A stretch of 64,000 nucleotides of DNA. Source: Amphiduros pacificus (Eukaryota; Annelida; Polychaeta; Phyllodocida; Hesionidae). The notes beneath the pieces are model-generated. The model saw only the letters and a list, made by a program, of their open reading frames with translations. It was not told the DNA's origin and ran no database searches. The DNA is taken from NCBI GenBank assembly GCA_949316495.1, contig OX439011.1, forward strand, positions 19,621,995 through 19,685,994. Reading direction: 5' to 3'. A program made the position numbers and the translations under genes. Positions 1 to 12,436 of the stretch are shown here, in pieces (the first letter of the stretch is position 1; each line of letters begins with the position of its first letter).

Positions 1-78
1 GTGTAGTCAAATGCAAAAACATATGTACAGACGGAGACCTTACACCATAAAAAATACACAATCATATAGTTAGAGGCC

Positions 79-376
79 TTGCACATATATAGCCATAGAC
101 CTCGCACATATATAGCCACAGACTATACAGATATAGCCACATAATACACAGATATAGTCATAGACTACACATATAGCCACAGACCCCCCACATATATACC
201 CATAGGCCTCACAGATATAGCCACAGACTATACAGATATAGCCACAAACTATACAGATATAGTCATAGACTACACATATATATATAGCCACAGACCTCCC
301 ACATATATACCCATAGGCCTCACAGATATAGCCACAGACTATACAGATATAGCCACAAACTATACAGATATAGCTA
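79..376. repeat. Degenerate minisatellite, 20-21 bp units with a larger ~117 bp repeat
   Basis: Units built on 'cacagactatacagatatag' alternate with 'cacatatatagccatagac' forms. A longer block covering the 'cccataggcctcacagatat' stretch occurs twice (near 190 and 307), so there is higher-order duplication of about 117 bp. The open frame on the minus strand is a by-product of the repeat. Confidence 0.85.
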
Positions 377-619
377 CTGCTATCCTTATAATTCTCTTTC
401 AGCAATAACACCTTAATAATTAAGGACACAAAGCATGACGTTTCTTCAACATGTTTCTGCAATGTGCTCCATGGTGGTTATGAGAAGAATGATACTTGAG
501 GCACTGAGGGACGACAGACAATACAACTGCTGCGTGGCATCCACTGATCTCAATCTAATTTGCATATCTCATTTACATATGTAGATACAGCACAGACACA
601 TACCACTCTCACTGCTCCT

Positions 620-692
620 CTGTGTGTGTGTGTGTGTGTATGTATGTACGTACGTACGTATGTGCGTATGTACATATGTATGTATGTACGTA
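620..692. repeat. Compound microsatellite (TG)n / (ATGT/ACGT)n
   Basis: About nine TG dinucleotides run into tetranucleotides TATG and TACG. Open frames on both strands here are low-complexity artefacts. Confidence 0.9.
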
Positions 693-2757
693 TAATAGCC
701 GGTGTTATATTGATCACACAGCTTGGGCCCATGCCCCTCATTCACAATAGAACCAATGGCTATGTGTATGTTCTCTTGCCCTGAGGTCTCGCTTCCTAAT
801 GGGAGACAAAATGCCTTAAAACATTCATCCTCGCTCGCACCTAATTCTCTCAAAGTGCACAGATGGGCCTTCCTTTGTCCCATCCAGATAATTTAATTAT
901 TTCATATCATATTACTCTTTTATTTTTCTTTATTTCAATAAAAGACTGATGATTGTCTCTTAGTTGTATGACAGATTAGATTTTGAGCATATATTGATTC
1001 TTAATGGGAAAGCTTTTTTGTTACTTTATTGATGTGCAAAGAAAAAGAAAAAAATACAATAGTCTTTGCATATGTACTGAATGGTACACCACCTGTGGTG
1101 GAATATTTATGACGAAGGACCCTCTTCAGTGAGAAAGATAAGATTAAATAGCTTTCTGAAAATGGATTAAAAGGAAAGTATGAACTTTGGTCATGTAAAT
1201 CAGGGGAAAGCTACATGTCAATCATGTAGCTGTTTTCAATCAAAAGCAAAAATGAAATGATTATTTTTAGTTTATTCATCTTCATGTGCTGAGGTTCAAA
1301 AATGGAGCAAATTAAACACCCACTGAAAAAGTGAGACTGGTAGAGGAGTGAGATGTGTAAATATCCTGAGAGTAGCTCACTGTTATTTGAGTGGTTTGGT
1401 GCTCGTGTCATTCACAATATGGCTAGGGGAGAAGGCAAGTTATGTAAGGACACAGATAGGGGACCAGCAGAGCCTCCCAGGCCATTATAGACTACATTGC
1501 AACTGCCTTGTTGCCAAGCACTATTGCATCCTGGGACGAATACTAAACGAGAACCTCAAACAATTGCAGAATTCTGCGCAAAGAGAAGTAAAATAAACAC
1601 ACAAAACAGTTTCCACACCCAAAAGTAGGTGACAATATTTACAACCTCAATCTGATCCAAAATCTCTTTGTCAATAAGCCGTTTATTTCTGACACTTTCC
1701 AGGATAATACTTACTTAATATAAGCAAAGATCAGCTTATATTATCACAAATTGTCTAATCCTACGAAGTGACCTTTCCATATAAAAGATAACAGAAAAAT
1801 CTGAGAGAATTCATTAAACACATTTATCCCTATTTTTTATGCATATCCACATAGGTATCAGAAAGACAATGCATAAGTGGACCCTTTGACATTTTGTGAC
1901 ATTTCAGAGTCAGTTAGACGTGTGCCCTATTCACAATCATGTATCAGATATGTGCCCAGTCCAAATCTTACTTCCTGTCTTTCTTCACAAAAAAATATCA
2001 AAAACATTTATTTTAAAATATGCAAATTCAACTTTCACAAGATTTGAAAATAATTTAACATGATAATTTTTTTGTCTTTCAAGCACAATGTTTTGCAGTG
2101 CTCAAAATCTAAATTTGCCTTGTTGCCCTCAGCAACTTTTGACCAGAGCCAGCAACATTTGAGGAATTTTTCTACTATTTTTTATGATCTATCTGATGAT
2201 GACAGGATTACGGTTTGCAACTTTTTATACATATCTCATAAACTGACACGTCAATATAAACATAACCCAATGGGTTGACAGCTCTGCTGACTTAAATGTA
2301 AACACATGAACTGTGTAACTTGCAAACTTTCTGTGGACTCTGCAGGCCAGGCAAGTCACTTTTCACCCATTTATAGGATATGCACAATAATATTGCAACT
2401 CCTACAAAACAATGGTTGCTTCAGACTATTATTTCTCTGCTTTCTACCTTACTGTTTGCTATTACAAAGTCATAACTACGATAGGGTTCCAGTCCAACCG
2501 TAGCATGTGACGATTGGTTCAAAGGGATGTTGAAATGTCTAATGTTGAAGATAAATTTCTGATGTTGGCTGGCTGTATGTAAACATATTGTCTGATGTGG
2601 ATCACAAACATTGGTAACACCTTGTGGTTGGCATGCATGGCCAATATTTTGCATCTCCAGTTCATCATTCATGAGATAGGGCCTGCACAATAAAAACGGT
2701 CAAGTACACGGCATGAAGGTCAAATGTCAAATCGGTCCAAAATATATATCAACACTA
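693..2757. other. Unassigned single-copy-looking DNA
   Basis: AT-rich sequence with no tandem array and no frame longer than about 90 codons that looks coding. I see no splice-bounded exon, RNA gene or recognisable mobile element here. Confidence 0.5.
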
Positions 2758-3115
2758 TCAGAGATATTTATACAGAGATTGGAAAGAGCAGGTTTGCCAC
2801 TAGGTGTCAGCACGGTGCACCATCCAACTCTCACATGGTCTTGCGCAATTGTTTTTGCACAAATTACAATACAGTTCTCCATCTAAATGCTATAAAATAC
2901 TACCTTAAAATCTACTGCATCCACTTAATGCCAAGATGATGATCCAAAAACAATAACATGGTCCATTTGTACAAAAAACAGTGAAAATTCCCTTGACAAG
3001 CTGGCCAAACAGCCACATGTGGAAACAGGAAGTGGTGACGGTGGCGCCGCCACGAGATCGGTTCACCTGATCGATAATGCAGAACTTGTTTCCTATCTGT
3101 TTTAAATATCTCTGA
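2758..3115. mobile_element. MITE-like non-autonomous DNA transposon, copy 1
   Basis: The element starts TCAGAGATATTT and ends in its reverse complement AAATATCTCTGA, a perfect 12-bp terminal inverted repeat that continues imperfectly for about 15 bp more. The 5 bp CACTA sits directly outside both ends (2753-2757 and 3116-3120), a target-site duplication. A second copy in the opposite orientation lies at 12437-12794, and similarity runs nearly end to end. The 358-bp length and lack of a transposase frame fit a MITE; no superfamily is assigned. Inside is GCCACTAGGTGTCAGC (2796-2811), close to a CTCF-type core. Confidence 0.75.
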
Positions 3116-3139
3116 CACTATGTTGAGCACCATATACTA

Positions 3140-3664
3140 TAGAGATAAAGTACTTTTTAATCACTTTATTTGAGATGTTGCATGTACACAAAATTTGAAT
3201 TCAAGGTCAATGTGTCAAGGTCAAAGGTCACATGTCTGGCCGAAATAGCTCAATTGGTAGAGTATTCGCCTTGAGATCCAGGGGTTCTAGGTTCAAATCC
3301 TGGCCAGTTACTATCAACCGCTATGAGCAGACATTGTCTGGTATCAGCGGTATATAAATGTCAGCTTTACTTTTACTTTACTATGTCTAAAAAAAGTATG
3401 ACGAGGCACAGCTATGACCTAAGATATTTCTCTACCAAGTTTTAATTTCTTCTTATGAGCGGTTGCTGAGATATGCTCCTTACAAAATTTGTGACCTCAA
3501 GGTCACTGCACTAAGGTCAATGGTGACATCAGTAAGATTTGAAGAATCTGAATCCTCATCTCTATATCTACCTCTAAATAAAAAATGAAACATATATTAC
3601 TGGTAGTTTTGGAGTTTTTAAAATGTTGACAGACGGACGGACAGATGAACGGACAGACAGACAA
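3140..3664 (+). mobile_element. Older interspersed-repeat remnant with AAGGTCA blocks and GACGGACAGA tail
   Basis: Two blocks of 'caaggtca...aaggtca' (about 3200-3230 and 3490-3525) lie on either side of the SINE at 3238-3382, and the segment ends in a (GACGGACAGA)-type run at 3630-3655. This style of repeat is common in marine invertebrate genomes from general experience. Only one copy is in the window, so family and borders are unsure. Confidence 0.35.
3238..3382 (+). mobile_element. tRNA-derived SINE (short family)
   Basis: The head is tRNA-like: A box TAGCTCAATTGG (3246-3257) and B box GGTTCAAATCC (3290-3300), with a T-stem CTAGG/CCTGG. The anticodon stem does not pair, so this is not a working tRNA gene. 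The tail reads GCAGACATTGTCTGGTATCA followed by GTATATAAAT, matching the LINE 3' end at 37280-37325, as expected when a SINE borrows its partner LINE's tail. ATGTCT occurs at 3232-3237 and 3383-3388, a short probable target duplication. Confidence 0.7.
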
Positions 3665-4754
3665 ATATTTTCCCCACTCTTAAAGCTCTGCAACTTCAAG
3701 AAGTCCATTTTTATACTGACATCAGTATTTTTTTAATATTATGTTATGTATCTACAAAATGTCCTTAAATGCATTTAAGGAAGCTATCACATTTATTTTG
3801 TGTAATTCATTCATATGGTTAAATTCATATCTTACTTTCTGTCCCTGAGAGAGTACTTTTCAATTGCCTTAATTGTTGCTGAGTCCTGTCAAGTTAATCT
3901 CTTCACAAAAAGTAATAACTTTGGCAATCTGCCATCTGTAATCTTCTTGCACAGAATATATTAACATCCTTAGTAACCAGAGTTTAGCAGCAAAACGAGA
4001 TTTCTTGCAAATGTCAAAAATCATCTCAAATAGATAATGAGTAGAATGTTTACGACCACATTGATTATAATTGTTTATTGAATATTTAAATTTGTTTTGA
4101 TATTATTCATCATAGTCTTTGACTTATCATTTTAAAATGCTTATTTTTGACTTATTTTTTCATAGACGTATTTTATTTCAATCTAAAGCCTGTCTTTCAA
4201 CATCATTAACTGCTCTCATTTCATCGTATCGTAAATCACCATTATTTTGTAAATTACCATGTTCTGGTAAAATTTCCAAGCTGAATGTTCATAATGATAA
4301 TCATGAAAAAAGTCTTCCATCTTCCATCTAAAATGACATCCTGCACACTTTTGAATAAAGCACAGTTGATATTCTAAAATCAAACACCTCCAAACTATAT
4401 AGGCTGAAAAAAATTGAGATTAAACCCTGCAGTGATGTGTAATTGAGAACATTAAGGCTGTGAATTTTGACACGGCATCTCAGTCTCTGGTAATCCAGGG
4501 TCCGGACATCTGATGCTACATTCAAACAGCAGTGAAAAATGGCGACAAGATTCACTAATTCTGTCACGTCCAATCATTTTGTGATGACTGCAAATTTACT
4601 TGTTAAGCACAAGGTATGAATGCATAGCAGTTTGAACATCTGAAGCACAGATTGTATCCTTGGTGACAAACATGTGGTACAGCTACCAAAAATGTTAGGA
4701 TCAATGTTAAAATGTTTGAAAGGATGAGTTCCTTATGGGAACATGAACATATTC
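3665..4754. other. Unassigned DNA
   Basis: AT-rich sequence with short frames of at most 81 codons and no splice-bounded coding pattern. Nothing in it repeats elsewhere in the window as far as I could see. Confidence 0.45.
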
Positions 4755-5053
4755 AGAAGCCAGGTCTGCACCTGGAAGCCAGGTCTGCACCTAGAAGCTG
4801 AGTCTGCATGCACCTGGAAGCCAAGTCTGTACCTGGAAGCCAAGTCTAAACCTGGAAGCCAGGTCTGCACCTGGAAGTCAAGTCTAAACCTGGAAGTCAG
4901 GTCTGCACCTGAAAAGCAAGTCTAAACCTGGAAGATGAGTCTGCATCTGGAAGCCGAGTCTGCACCTGGAAGCCAAGTCTGCACCTGGAAGCCAGGTCTA
5001 CACCTGGAAGCCAGGTCTGTGCCTGGAAGCCAAGTCTGCACCTGGAAGCCAGG
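4755..5053. repeat. 20-bp minisatellite, ~15 copies
   Basis: Monomer CCTGGAAGCCAGGTCTGCAC with variants (AAGTCTAAAC, GAGTCTGCAT). CCTGGAAGCCAGG holds a short inverted repeat (CCTGG/CCAGG), so each unit can form a small hairpin. The two short plus-strand frames are artefacts. Confidence 0.9.
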
Positions 5054-5111
5054 AAACAAAATTCCTCTATTGTCCTGGATGATTTTCTTGTGTGACAAAG
5101 TGTACTATTTT

Positions 5112-5246
5112 ACATGATTTTTAAGTTGACTGTTTTGCATGATTTTCAAGTTGTCTGTTTTGCATGATTTTCAAGTTGTCTGTTTTGCATGACATTTAAG
5201 TTGACTGGTTTGTGTGCTATTCAAACTGATTATTTTGCATGATAAA
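5112..5246. repeat. ~31-bp tandem repeat, 4-5 copies
   Basis: Units of the form TTTTGCATGATTTTCAAGTT plus GTCTG/GACTG. The copies diverge towards the right end. Confidence 0.85.
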
Positions 5247-6455
5247 TTATAATATTATCCAGGGAGGCCTTTTTGTGGAATCCCTTAAATGACCCTTATT
5301 TTATTGTGGGTTTTATCAAAAGAGATATATGATATTTCATGAAATAAGATATGTTTATGAAGCATGCTCATCGTGAAACAACACAATATCATGTTTGACT
5401 GAGTTTGACCACTGTGTATAATGTAGTGACTGAAAAAAGGAATATTAATCCAAAGAGCTTAACAAAAGTTCACAATAAAAGACACCTCAGTTTTTTTAAA
5501 AAGGTTTTACCATGCAAACACAAAATGTCTTTGTGGAGGATCAGTCTTTGGGCAAGAGTAGAAGATAAAATATTGAGAGCGTTTAATCGGATCAAGACTC
5601 GGGGACAGCCACCTGGTTTTCTTCTGTGTGCACTGAAAATAGCAGTGGCATATTTGTGGTAGAATATCATGATGGCTGCATCCCATCATCCAATTAACTG
5701 CTTTGTTTGAGTAGCAATCATTCACCCTGACACATCCTCTGTCTCATGATTTATTGCCCCTGCAAAAGTTTAATTTCTGCAGATAAATACTATATCCTCA
5801 GAAGGAACTATGACCACATGCCCAATGCCCACAGTAAATCAAAATAATACTTTTGTTTGACAAATATTCTACACAGGAGAAGAAGTTTCTGAGAGGACAA
5901 CATTATTGACACAGTGCAGGAAGCCACAAGAAGTGCTTGGACAAACATGATGTGATGGATGCATATTGTATTGATATAATATGCAATATATCCATAAAAA
6001 GTGTCATGATTTGACCATGTTTGATAAATATATATCAACTGCCCACGACAGAATCTCAATATTCCAGACACTCTCTCTATTGACACGACATATCATCACC
6101 TAGTTCTCCATAAAGGAAAACACGGACCAGTAGGTGACAGACCCATGGCTAAATGAACTTATTTTCTCTGTTATATTGTAGATTCTATCAAGTGTGTTCC
6201 CTTTTCACCCTATCTCGTTTATGTTACACACCATTTGGGATTTCTTTTTAATGACATAAAAAAACATGTAAAAAAACTTTCTTTATAAAGAATCATATGA
6301 ACAAAAGGTAATCAACACTAAATTGTCAAAAAATTGATTTTCAATTTTCCAACACTGCTAATACTACCAATAATGATACCTGTATCTTCTTGTGCCACAC
6401 ATGATGGATATGTGAAAATAGTGCCTGCCATGCAACAGCTAAATATTATATCCTA
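5247..6455. other. Unassigned DNA
   Basis: No array and no convincing exon. A plus frame at 5405-5662 (85 codons) overlaps minus frames and lacks clear splice borders, so it is left uncalled. Confidence 0.4.
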
Positions 6456-6512
6456 ATTTCCCATATGAGCAGAGGCCCGTGCCTAATGGGTTAACCCGTT
6501 GTCCTTGTTAAA
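6456..6512 (+). mobile_element. Fragment of the long tRNA-SINE body
   Basis: AATTTCCCATATGAGC and GGGTTAACCCGTTGTC match the internal region of the SINE at 26410-26717, in opposite orientation to that copy. Only about 57 bp are recognisable, so both ends are missing or too diverged. Confidence 0.6.
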
Positions 6513-6903
6513 CACAACTACATGGTAAAATAAAATAAATTTCCCCCCAAGGACACAAAATTGTGATAAGGCTGGAGAAACTTGTTGTATCAAATCAGAT
6601 TTTCCTGTCAAATATTGCGGTAACAATTAGCCAGATTTGGCCTTTCGGCATGGCTAAGCCGTTTTTGTGCTTAAGTTAGACCTATTATACCATAGTTGAG
6701 CACGTAGAACTGCCATATTTCCCTGAAAAAACACACTTCACGCCTCCTCTTAGTACAAATATTTAGTTCTCAAGTTTTAAGGACAAAATACTTATCAAGA
6801 TAAAATGAACTCTTTAGAACATGTTCATGAAGTATGGGAATAACTTTGCTTTAAATTTGGATCAAATTTGATAAACAAATAGGAGAAGGTATTTTCCGGT
6901 TGT

Positions 6904-7187
6904 TCTGATCTGATCTGATCTGATCTGATCTGATCTGTTCTGATCTGTTCTGATCTGTTCTGATCTGATCTGATCTGTTCAGATCTGATCTGTTCAGATC
7001 TGATCTGTTCTGATCTGATCCAATCTTTTCTGATCTGTTCTGATCTGTTCTAAGCTGTCTTATCTGATCTGATCCGCTCTGTACTGATCTTTTCTGTTCT
7101 GTTCTGTTCTGATCTTATCTGTTCTGTTTTTTTCAGATCTGATCTGTACTGATCTGATTTGATCCAATTTGATCTCTTCTGATCAGT
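6904..7187. repeat. Pentanucleotide array (TGATC/TGTTC)n
   Basis: More than 50 units alternate between TGATC and TGTTC, giving many GATC sites. The array decays to the right into mixed forms such as TGTACTGATC. Confidence 0.9.
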
Positions 7188-7535
7188 GAATCATATCATC
7201 AGTCAAGTTACTAGTTATTTCAAATCAAAATCATATCATGACCAATAAAAACCTAAAAAACTCTCTTTGTGATTTGAATATTGAGTTTGTTGTTGATATG
7301 TTTATGAAAGCCTGAGAGACAAGTAGCAACTGTTCTCAGGCATCAGTACCTTGCTACGCTATCATCCTGACATCTGCCTGATCAGCTTACTCTTAATGAA
7401 GTACGCAGCATGCTGACTTCACATCAATAACAACGTCCCTCTACTGCAAAACCTGAATACAATGAAAACCTGATAGCAAGCGGTTTGTTTTTTGCTCTGT
7501 TGTAGATACTTCCAAACAAGCATATAGTTGCTGAA
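7188..7535. other. Spacer between arrays
   Basis: About 350 bp of AT-rich DNA with no feature I can support. Confidence 0.4.
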
Positions 7536-7980
7536 AATAAGGAGACCCCCTGGACATGCTGATGGTAAGGAGACCCCCTGGACATGCTGACTATAAGGAG
7601 ACCCCCTGGACATGCTGATGATAAGGAGAACCCCTGGACATGCTGATGGTAAGGAGACCCCCTGGACATGCTGACTATAAGGAGACCCCCTGGACATGCT
7701 GATGATAAGGAGAACCCCTGGACATGCTGATGGTAAGGAGACCCCCTGGACATGCTGATGGTGAGGAGACCCCCTGGACATGCTGACTATAAGGAGACCC
7801 CCTGGACATGCTGATGATAAGGAGAACCCCTGGACATGCTGATGGTAAGGAGACCCCCTGGACATGCTGACTATAAAGAGACCCCCTGGACATGCTGATG
7901 ATAAAGAGACCCCCTGGACATGCTGACTATAAGGAGACCCCCTGGACATGCTGATGGTAAGGAGACCCCCTGGACACGCT
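7536..7980. repeat. 28-bp minisatellite, ~16 copies
   Basis: Monomer contains AAGGAGACCCCCTGGACATG followed by CTGATGGT, CTGACTAT or CTGATGAT. The three endings recur in a set order, a sign of higher-order units of about 3 monomers. The 28-bp period rotates the frame, which is why overlapping minus-strand frames appear; they are not genes. Confidence 0.95.
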
Positions 7981-8202
7981 GCTCATGGGAGATGCCTAGT
8001 GGGTAGAATAAGAGGCATCTTGACATAGAGATCTGCAGATTCAGCATTTGGCTTAGCACATGACAAATGTGCACTCTTTATTAAAGCCACTACACTCTAC
8101 TCTAGTAAACATCCTGTTACACGTGTCTGTATACTCTCTACCATATTCCTCCAAATCAGAACCTAATCAATGGTCCTGGCCTTAACATAGAATGTGATTG
8201 TA

Positions 8203-9052
8203 CAATGATGTCTTCCTATACAGTAATGTCTTCCTATACAGTGATGTCCTTGCCCTATACAGTGATGTCCTTGTCCTATACAGTGATGTCCTTGTCCTAT
8301 ACACTGATGTCCTTGTCCTATACAGTGATGTCCTTGCTCTATACAGTGATGTCCCTGCCCTATACAGTGATGTCTCTATACAGTGATGTCCCTCTCCTAT
8401 GCAGTGACGTCCCTCTCCTATACAGTGATGTCCCTCTCCTATACAGTGATGTCCCTCTCCTTTGCAGTAATGTCCTCCTATACAGTGATGTCCCTGTCCT
8501 ATACAGTGATGTCCTTGCCCTATACAGTGATGTCCCTCTCCTATTCAGTGATGTCCCTCTCCTATGCAGTGATGTCCCTCTCCTATACAGTGATGTCCCT
8601 CTCCTATACAGTGATGTCCCTCTCCTATACAGTGATGTCCTTGCCCTATACAGTGATGTCCCTCTCCTATACAGTGATGTCCTTGCCCTATACAGTGATG
8701 TTCCTCTCCTATGCAGTGATGTCCCTCTCCTATACAGTGATGTCCCTCTCCTATGCAGTGATGTCCCTCTCCTATAGTGATGTCCCAGTCCTATACAGTG
8801 ATGTCCCTCTCCTATGCAGTGATGTCCCTCTCCTATACAGTGATGTCGCTCTCCTATACAGTGATGTCCCTCTCCTATACAGTGATGTCCCTCTCCTATA
8901 CAGTGATGTCCCTCTCCTATACAGTGATGTCCCTCTCCTATGCAGTGATGTCCCTCTCCTATGCAGTGATGTCCCTCTCCTATACAGTGATGTCCCTCTC
9001 CTATAGTGATGTCCCGCTCCTATACAGTGATGTCCCTCTCCTATGCAGTGAG
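8203..9052. repeat. 21-bp minisatellite, ~40 copies
   Basis: Monomer CCTATACAGTGATGTCCCTCT and variants (GCAGTGA, TTGCC). The period is 7 codons, so frames of up to 207 codons stay open in several registers. Substitutions occur in all codon positions and the overlapping frames are equally open, so I do not call a protein. Confidence 0.95.
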
Positions 9053-9387
9053 TGTTCCATGCGACCTTGGAGGAGGGACTTGAGCAATGCTTGGCTGGCA
9101 GGGCTTGTTTAGGGTCTCACCATCTTTCTATCAATCAAACTAATGCAGCCACTTACCTCACACCTTACTCAACCCTTCTGCAACGGATACAGTTCTGGTT
9201 TAAACCAAGTTGAAATAGCAACAGGAATCAGACAGCTATTGTTTGATCTCATCTGGATTACAGCTTGGTTTCTCTATGAACTCCCTGTCCTGGTTTGGCA
9301 TAAAACTCAGATCATATTATATCATTTGGCATATTCTTGGATGTTGTTGATACCAAAAATGAGCCTGTCTCAAGTCAATGACCAAAA
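9053..9387. other. Spacer between arrays with one minus-strand donor-like site
   Basis: A strong minus-strand 5' splice-site match GAG|GTAAGT lies at 9151-9158, but all three frames before it are closed within a few codons, so no exon is called. Confidence 0.35.
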
Positions 9388-10160
9388 ACATGGTACCAGT
9401 AGCAGGACAGGACCAGTGACCACAAGAGAGACATGATACCAGTAGCAGGACAGGACCAGTGACCACAAGAGAGACATGGTACCAGTAGCAGGACAGGACC
9501 AGTGACCACGAGAGAGACATGGTACCAGTAGCAGGACAGGACCAGTGACCACAAGAGAGACATGGAACCAGTAGCAGGACAGGACCAGTGACCACAAGAG
9601 AGACATGGTACCAGTAGCAGGACAGGACCAGTGACCACAAGAGAGACATGATACCAGTAGCAGGACAGGACCAGTGACCACAAGAGAGACATGGTACCAG
9701 TAGCAGGACAGGACCAGTGACCACAAGAGAGACATGGAACCAGTAGCAGGACAGGACCAGTGACCACAAGAGAGACATGGTACCAGTAGCAGGACAGTAC
9801 CAGTGACCACAAGGGAGATGTAGTACCAGTAGCAGAACAGGACCAGTGACATGGAACCAGTAGCAGGACAGGACCAGTGACCACAAGAGAGACATGGTAC
9901 CACTAGCAGGACAGGACCAGTGACCACAAGAGAGACGTGGTACCAGTAACAGGACAGGAACAGTGACCACAAGAGAGACATGGTACCAGTAGCAGGACAG
10001 GACCAGTGACCACAAGAGAGACACAGTACCAGTAGCAGGACAGGACCAGTGACCACAAGAGAGACGTGGTACCAGTAACAGGACAGGACCAGTGACCATG
10101 AGAGAGACATGGTACCAGTAGCAGGACAGGACCAGTGACCACAAGAGAGACGTGATACCA
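9388..10160. repeat. 43-bp minisatellite, ~18 copies
   Basis: Monomer joins ACCAGTAGCAGGACAGGACC to AGTGACCACAAGAGAGACAT and GGT. One internal copy (about 9840-9860) is shortened. The long minus-strand frames (288 and 291 codons) come from an array whose 43-bp period cycles through all three frames without meeting a stop; they are not taken as a gene. Confidence 0.95.
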
Positions 10161-10684
10161 AAAGTAGAACAGGACTTCTGCAAAGTATAATGTTGGCCAA
10201 TGTAAAGAACAAATAATTAACAAAAGTCTTTCTCTTATATTTCACGGAAGTAGCTTCAGTTTGGCACTATTTTCCTGATTGCGATTTCTCCATCTACCTC
10301 CATGTGATATGATTGTAATTAATTATTCACCAGCTTGACAGTGAGAAGAACATTGGCAGGTGGCAACAGTTCTATATCATCTCTAAAACAAAAACAGAAA
10401 ATCTTGTTTTTCATTTTCCCTAAATGATAACTCCTATAAATTGCCATTTAAATGCTGTCTCATAAATATATGCCACAGGACAAGTGAACAAGGCAGGAAC
10501 TCTGGGATGTTTAACCTTATTAGTATTAGCAAATTAAAAACAGAGACATGTTTAAATATCTCCCGTTAAAAAGTACTGCCGAATTCTTGCAACGTGCATT
10601 CCTTGATCTGAAATATGCTGCTACTCAAGTTTCCTGTAATCCTCATTCCTCATTATCAAATGTTTTCAAAAATGACTTGATAAC
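10161..10684. other. Spacer between arrays
   Basis: No feature supported. A 73-codon plus frame at 10548-10769 runs into the degenerate edge of the next array. Confidence 0.4.
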
Positions 10685-10911
10685 ACATTGCTTGACCATT
10701 GTAAAATACTTGAACATTGCATGTCACTTGGTCATTTCATCTCACTTAATATTTGCATGTCATTTATAATTATGTGTCATTTAATAATTGTGTGTCACTA
10801 AATAATTGTGTCACTTAACTGTATTACTTAATAATTGTGTGTCATTTTATAATTGTGTGTCATTTTATAATAATTGTGTCATCTAATAATTGAATGCTAC
10901 TTAATCGTTGC
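10685..10911. repeat. Degenerate edge of the 18-bp array
   Basis: Units such as TAATAATTGTGTGTCACT and CATTGCATGTCACTTGGTCA are recognisable relatives of the 18-bp monomer to the right but differ from each other. This looks like an aged margin of the array. Confidence 0.65.
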
Positions 10912-11613
10912 ACCTGATCATTGCATATCATCTGATCATTGCATATCATCTGATCATTGCATATCATCTGATCATTGCATATCACCTGATCATTGCATAT
11001 CACCTGATCATTGCATATCACCTGATCATTGCATATCACCTGATCATTGCATACTGCCCGATCATTGCATATCACCTGATCATTGCATATCACCTGATCA
11101 TTGCATATCACCTGATCATTACATATCACCTGATCATTGCATATCACCTGATCATTACATATCACCTGATCATTGCATATCACCTGATCATTGCATATCA
11201 CCTGATCATTACATATCACCTGATCATTGCATATCACCTGATCATTGCATATCACCTGATCATTACATATCACCTGATCATTACATATCACCTGATCATT
11301 GCATGTTAACCGATCACTGCATGTTAACTTATCATTGCATACCAACTGATCATTGCATACTGCCTGATCATTACATATCACCTGATCATTACATATCACC
11401 TGATCATTGCATATCACCTGATCATTGCATATCACCTGATCATTGCATATCACCTGATCATTACATATCACCTGATCATTGCATATCACCTGATCATTGC
11501 ATATCACCTGATCATTACATATCACCTGATCATTACATATCACCTGATCATTGCATGTTAACCGATCACTGCATGTTAACTTATCATTGCATGTCAATTG
11601 ATCATTGCATACC
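10912..11613. repeat. 18-bp minisatellite, ~38 copies
   Basis: Monomer GATCATTGCATATCACCT; each unit holds the palindrome TGATCA. A run ending in TGCATGTTAACCGATCACTG occurs twice (near 11300 and 11572) about 270 bp apart, so a block of some 15 monomers was duplicated. The period is 6 codons, giving frames of 259 (plus) and 245 (minus) codons, both considered artefacts. Confidence 0.95.
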
Positions 11614-12436
11614 TCATGTGAAAAACAAGATTTTCTGTTTTTGTTTTACCTAAATGCTTTGTGCATTTTATAGAAATACAGGCATACTGGACAAGCAGAA
11701 AAGGCGCATTGCTCAGAAAGGCTGGTTTAACAAATGATTATTTAAGAAAAGAGCTGTTGTGGTTGAAATCTTGGATGTCTGCTGTGCTTTTATTTTTTCC
11801 ATGTGACCTTTTAGCCCATTGTAATATGAAACATTGTTTATATGTCACCATGGTGACCAACAGCAAAATACATCACTTGGCAGCATCATACCTGAAAATG
11901 ATTCAAAACAAACAGATAATTGCAATCCTATTTCAGATACACATCATTTTTCTGGTGTTATTTGATACTTTAAACAACAATGTCTGAATTTTAAATAAAC
12001 AATGCTATTTCAGTAGAGACATGGTGCTCGGTACTACATGTCCAGGAGTATGCTTAACTTCTTATCCAGGATTGTGACCATTAAAATGTATGATACCATT
12101 AATTTTGTGCAATAGTATATACTATCGGATCTTCATCTTCAGATGTTCATAGACAACCGACCACACCAAGCTTCAGCCATCAAGTGACGTTTACTGATCA
12201 TGTCCAATCATACACCGCTAGCACTGCTCTGTTATCAATTGTTATCAGTTGGTGAGAGAGGTACTATGAGGGATTATCAATTATCAATATATAACATTTC
12301 TACCAGTTGGTTTGGTGTTATGATCAAAAGCAAATATACAGAAGAGATACAAGAGTGCTTTCTGGAAGATAATTTTCAATATCAAATTTCACATAGTTTG
12401 ACACAATATGTTTGACACAAAAATGTTTGAATCTAA
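11614..12436. other. Unassigned DNA
   Basis: A plus frame at 11661-11987 (108 codons) has no splice-like borders or composition to support it. No mobile element is recognised. Confidence 0.4.

Noticed and set aside
3236-3308. A working tRNA gene
   Set aside because: Acceptor and T stems pair, but the anticodon stem does not, and the sequence continues into a LINE-type tail with a target duplication; it is a SINE head.
7536-7980. Repeated CTGATGA boxes in the 28-bp array as tandem hammerheads
   Set aside because: The units have no GAAAC box, so the catalytic core is absent.
9145-9165. Strong minus-strand donor GAG|GTAAGT
   Set aside because: Every frame before it closes within a few codons, so no coding exon ends there; it could only be non-coding.
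8203-11613. Long open frames (190-291 codons) on both strands across the 21-, 43- and 18-bp arrays
   Set aside because: The frames follow from stop-free monomers; overlapping and opposite frames are equally open, and variants ignore codon position.
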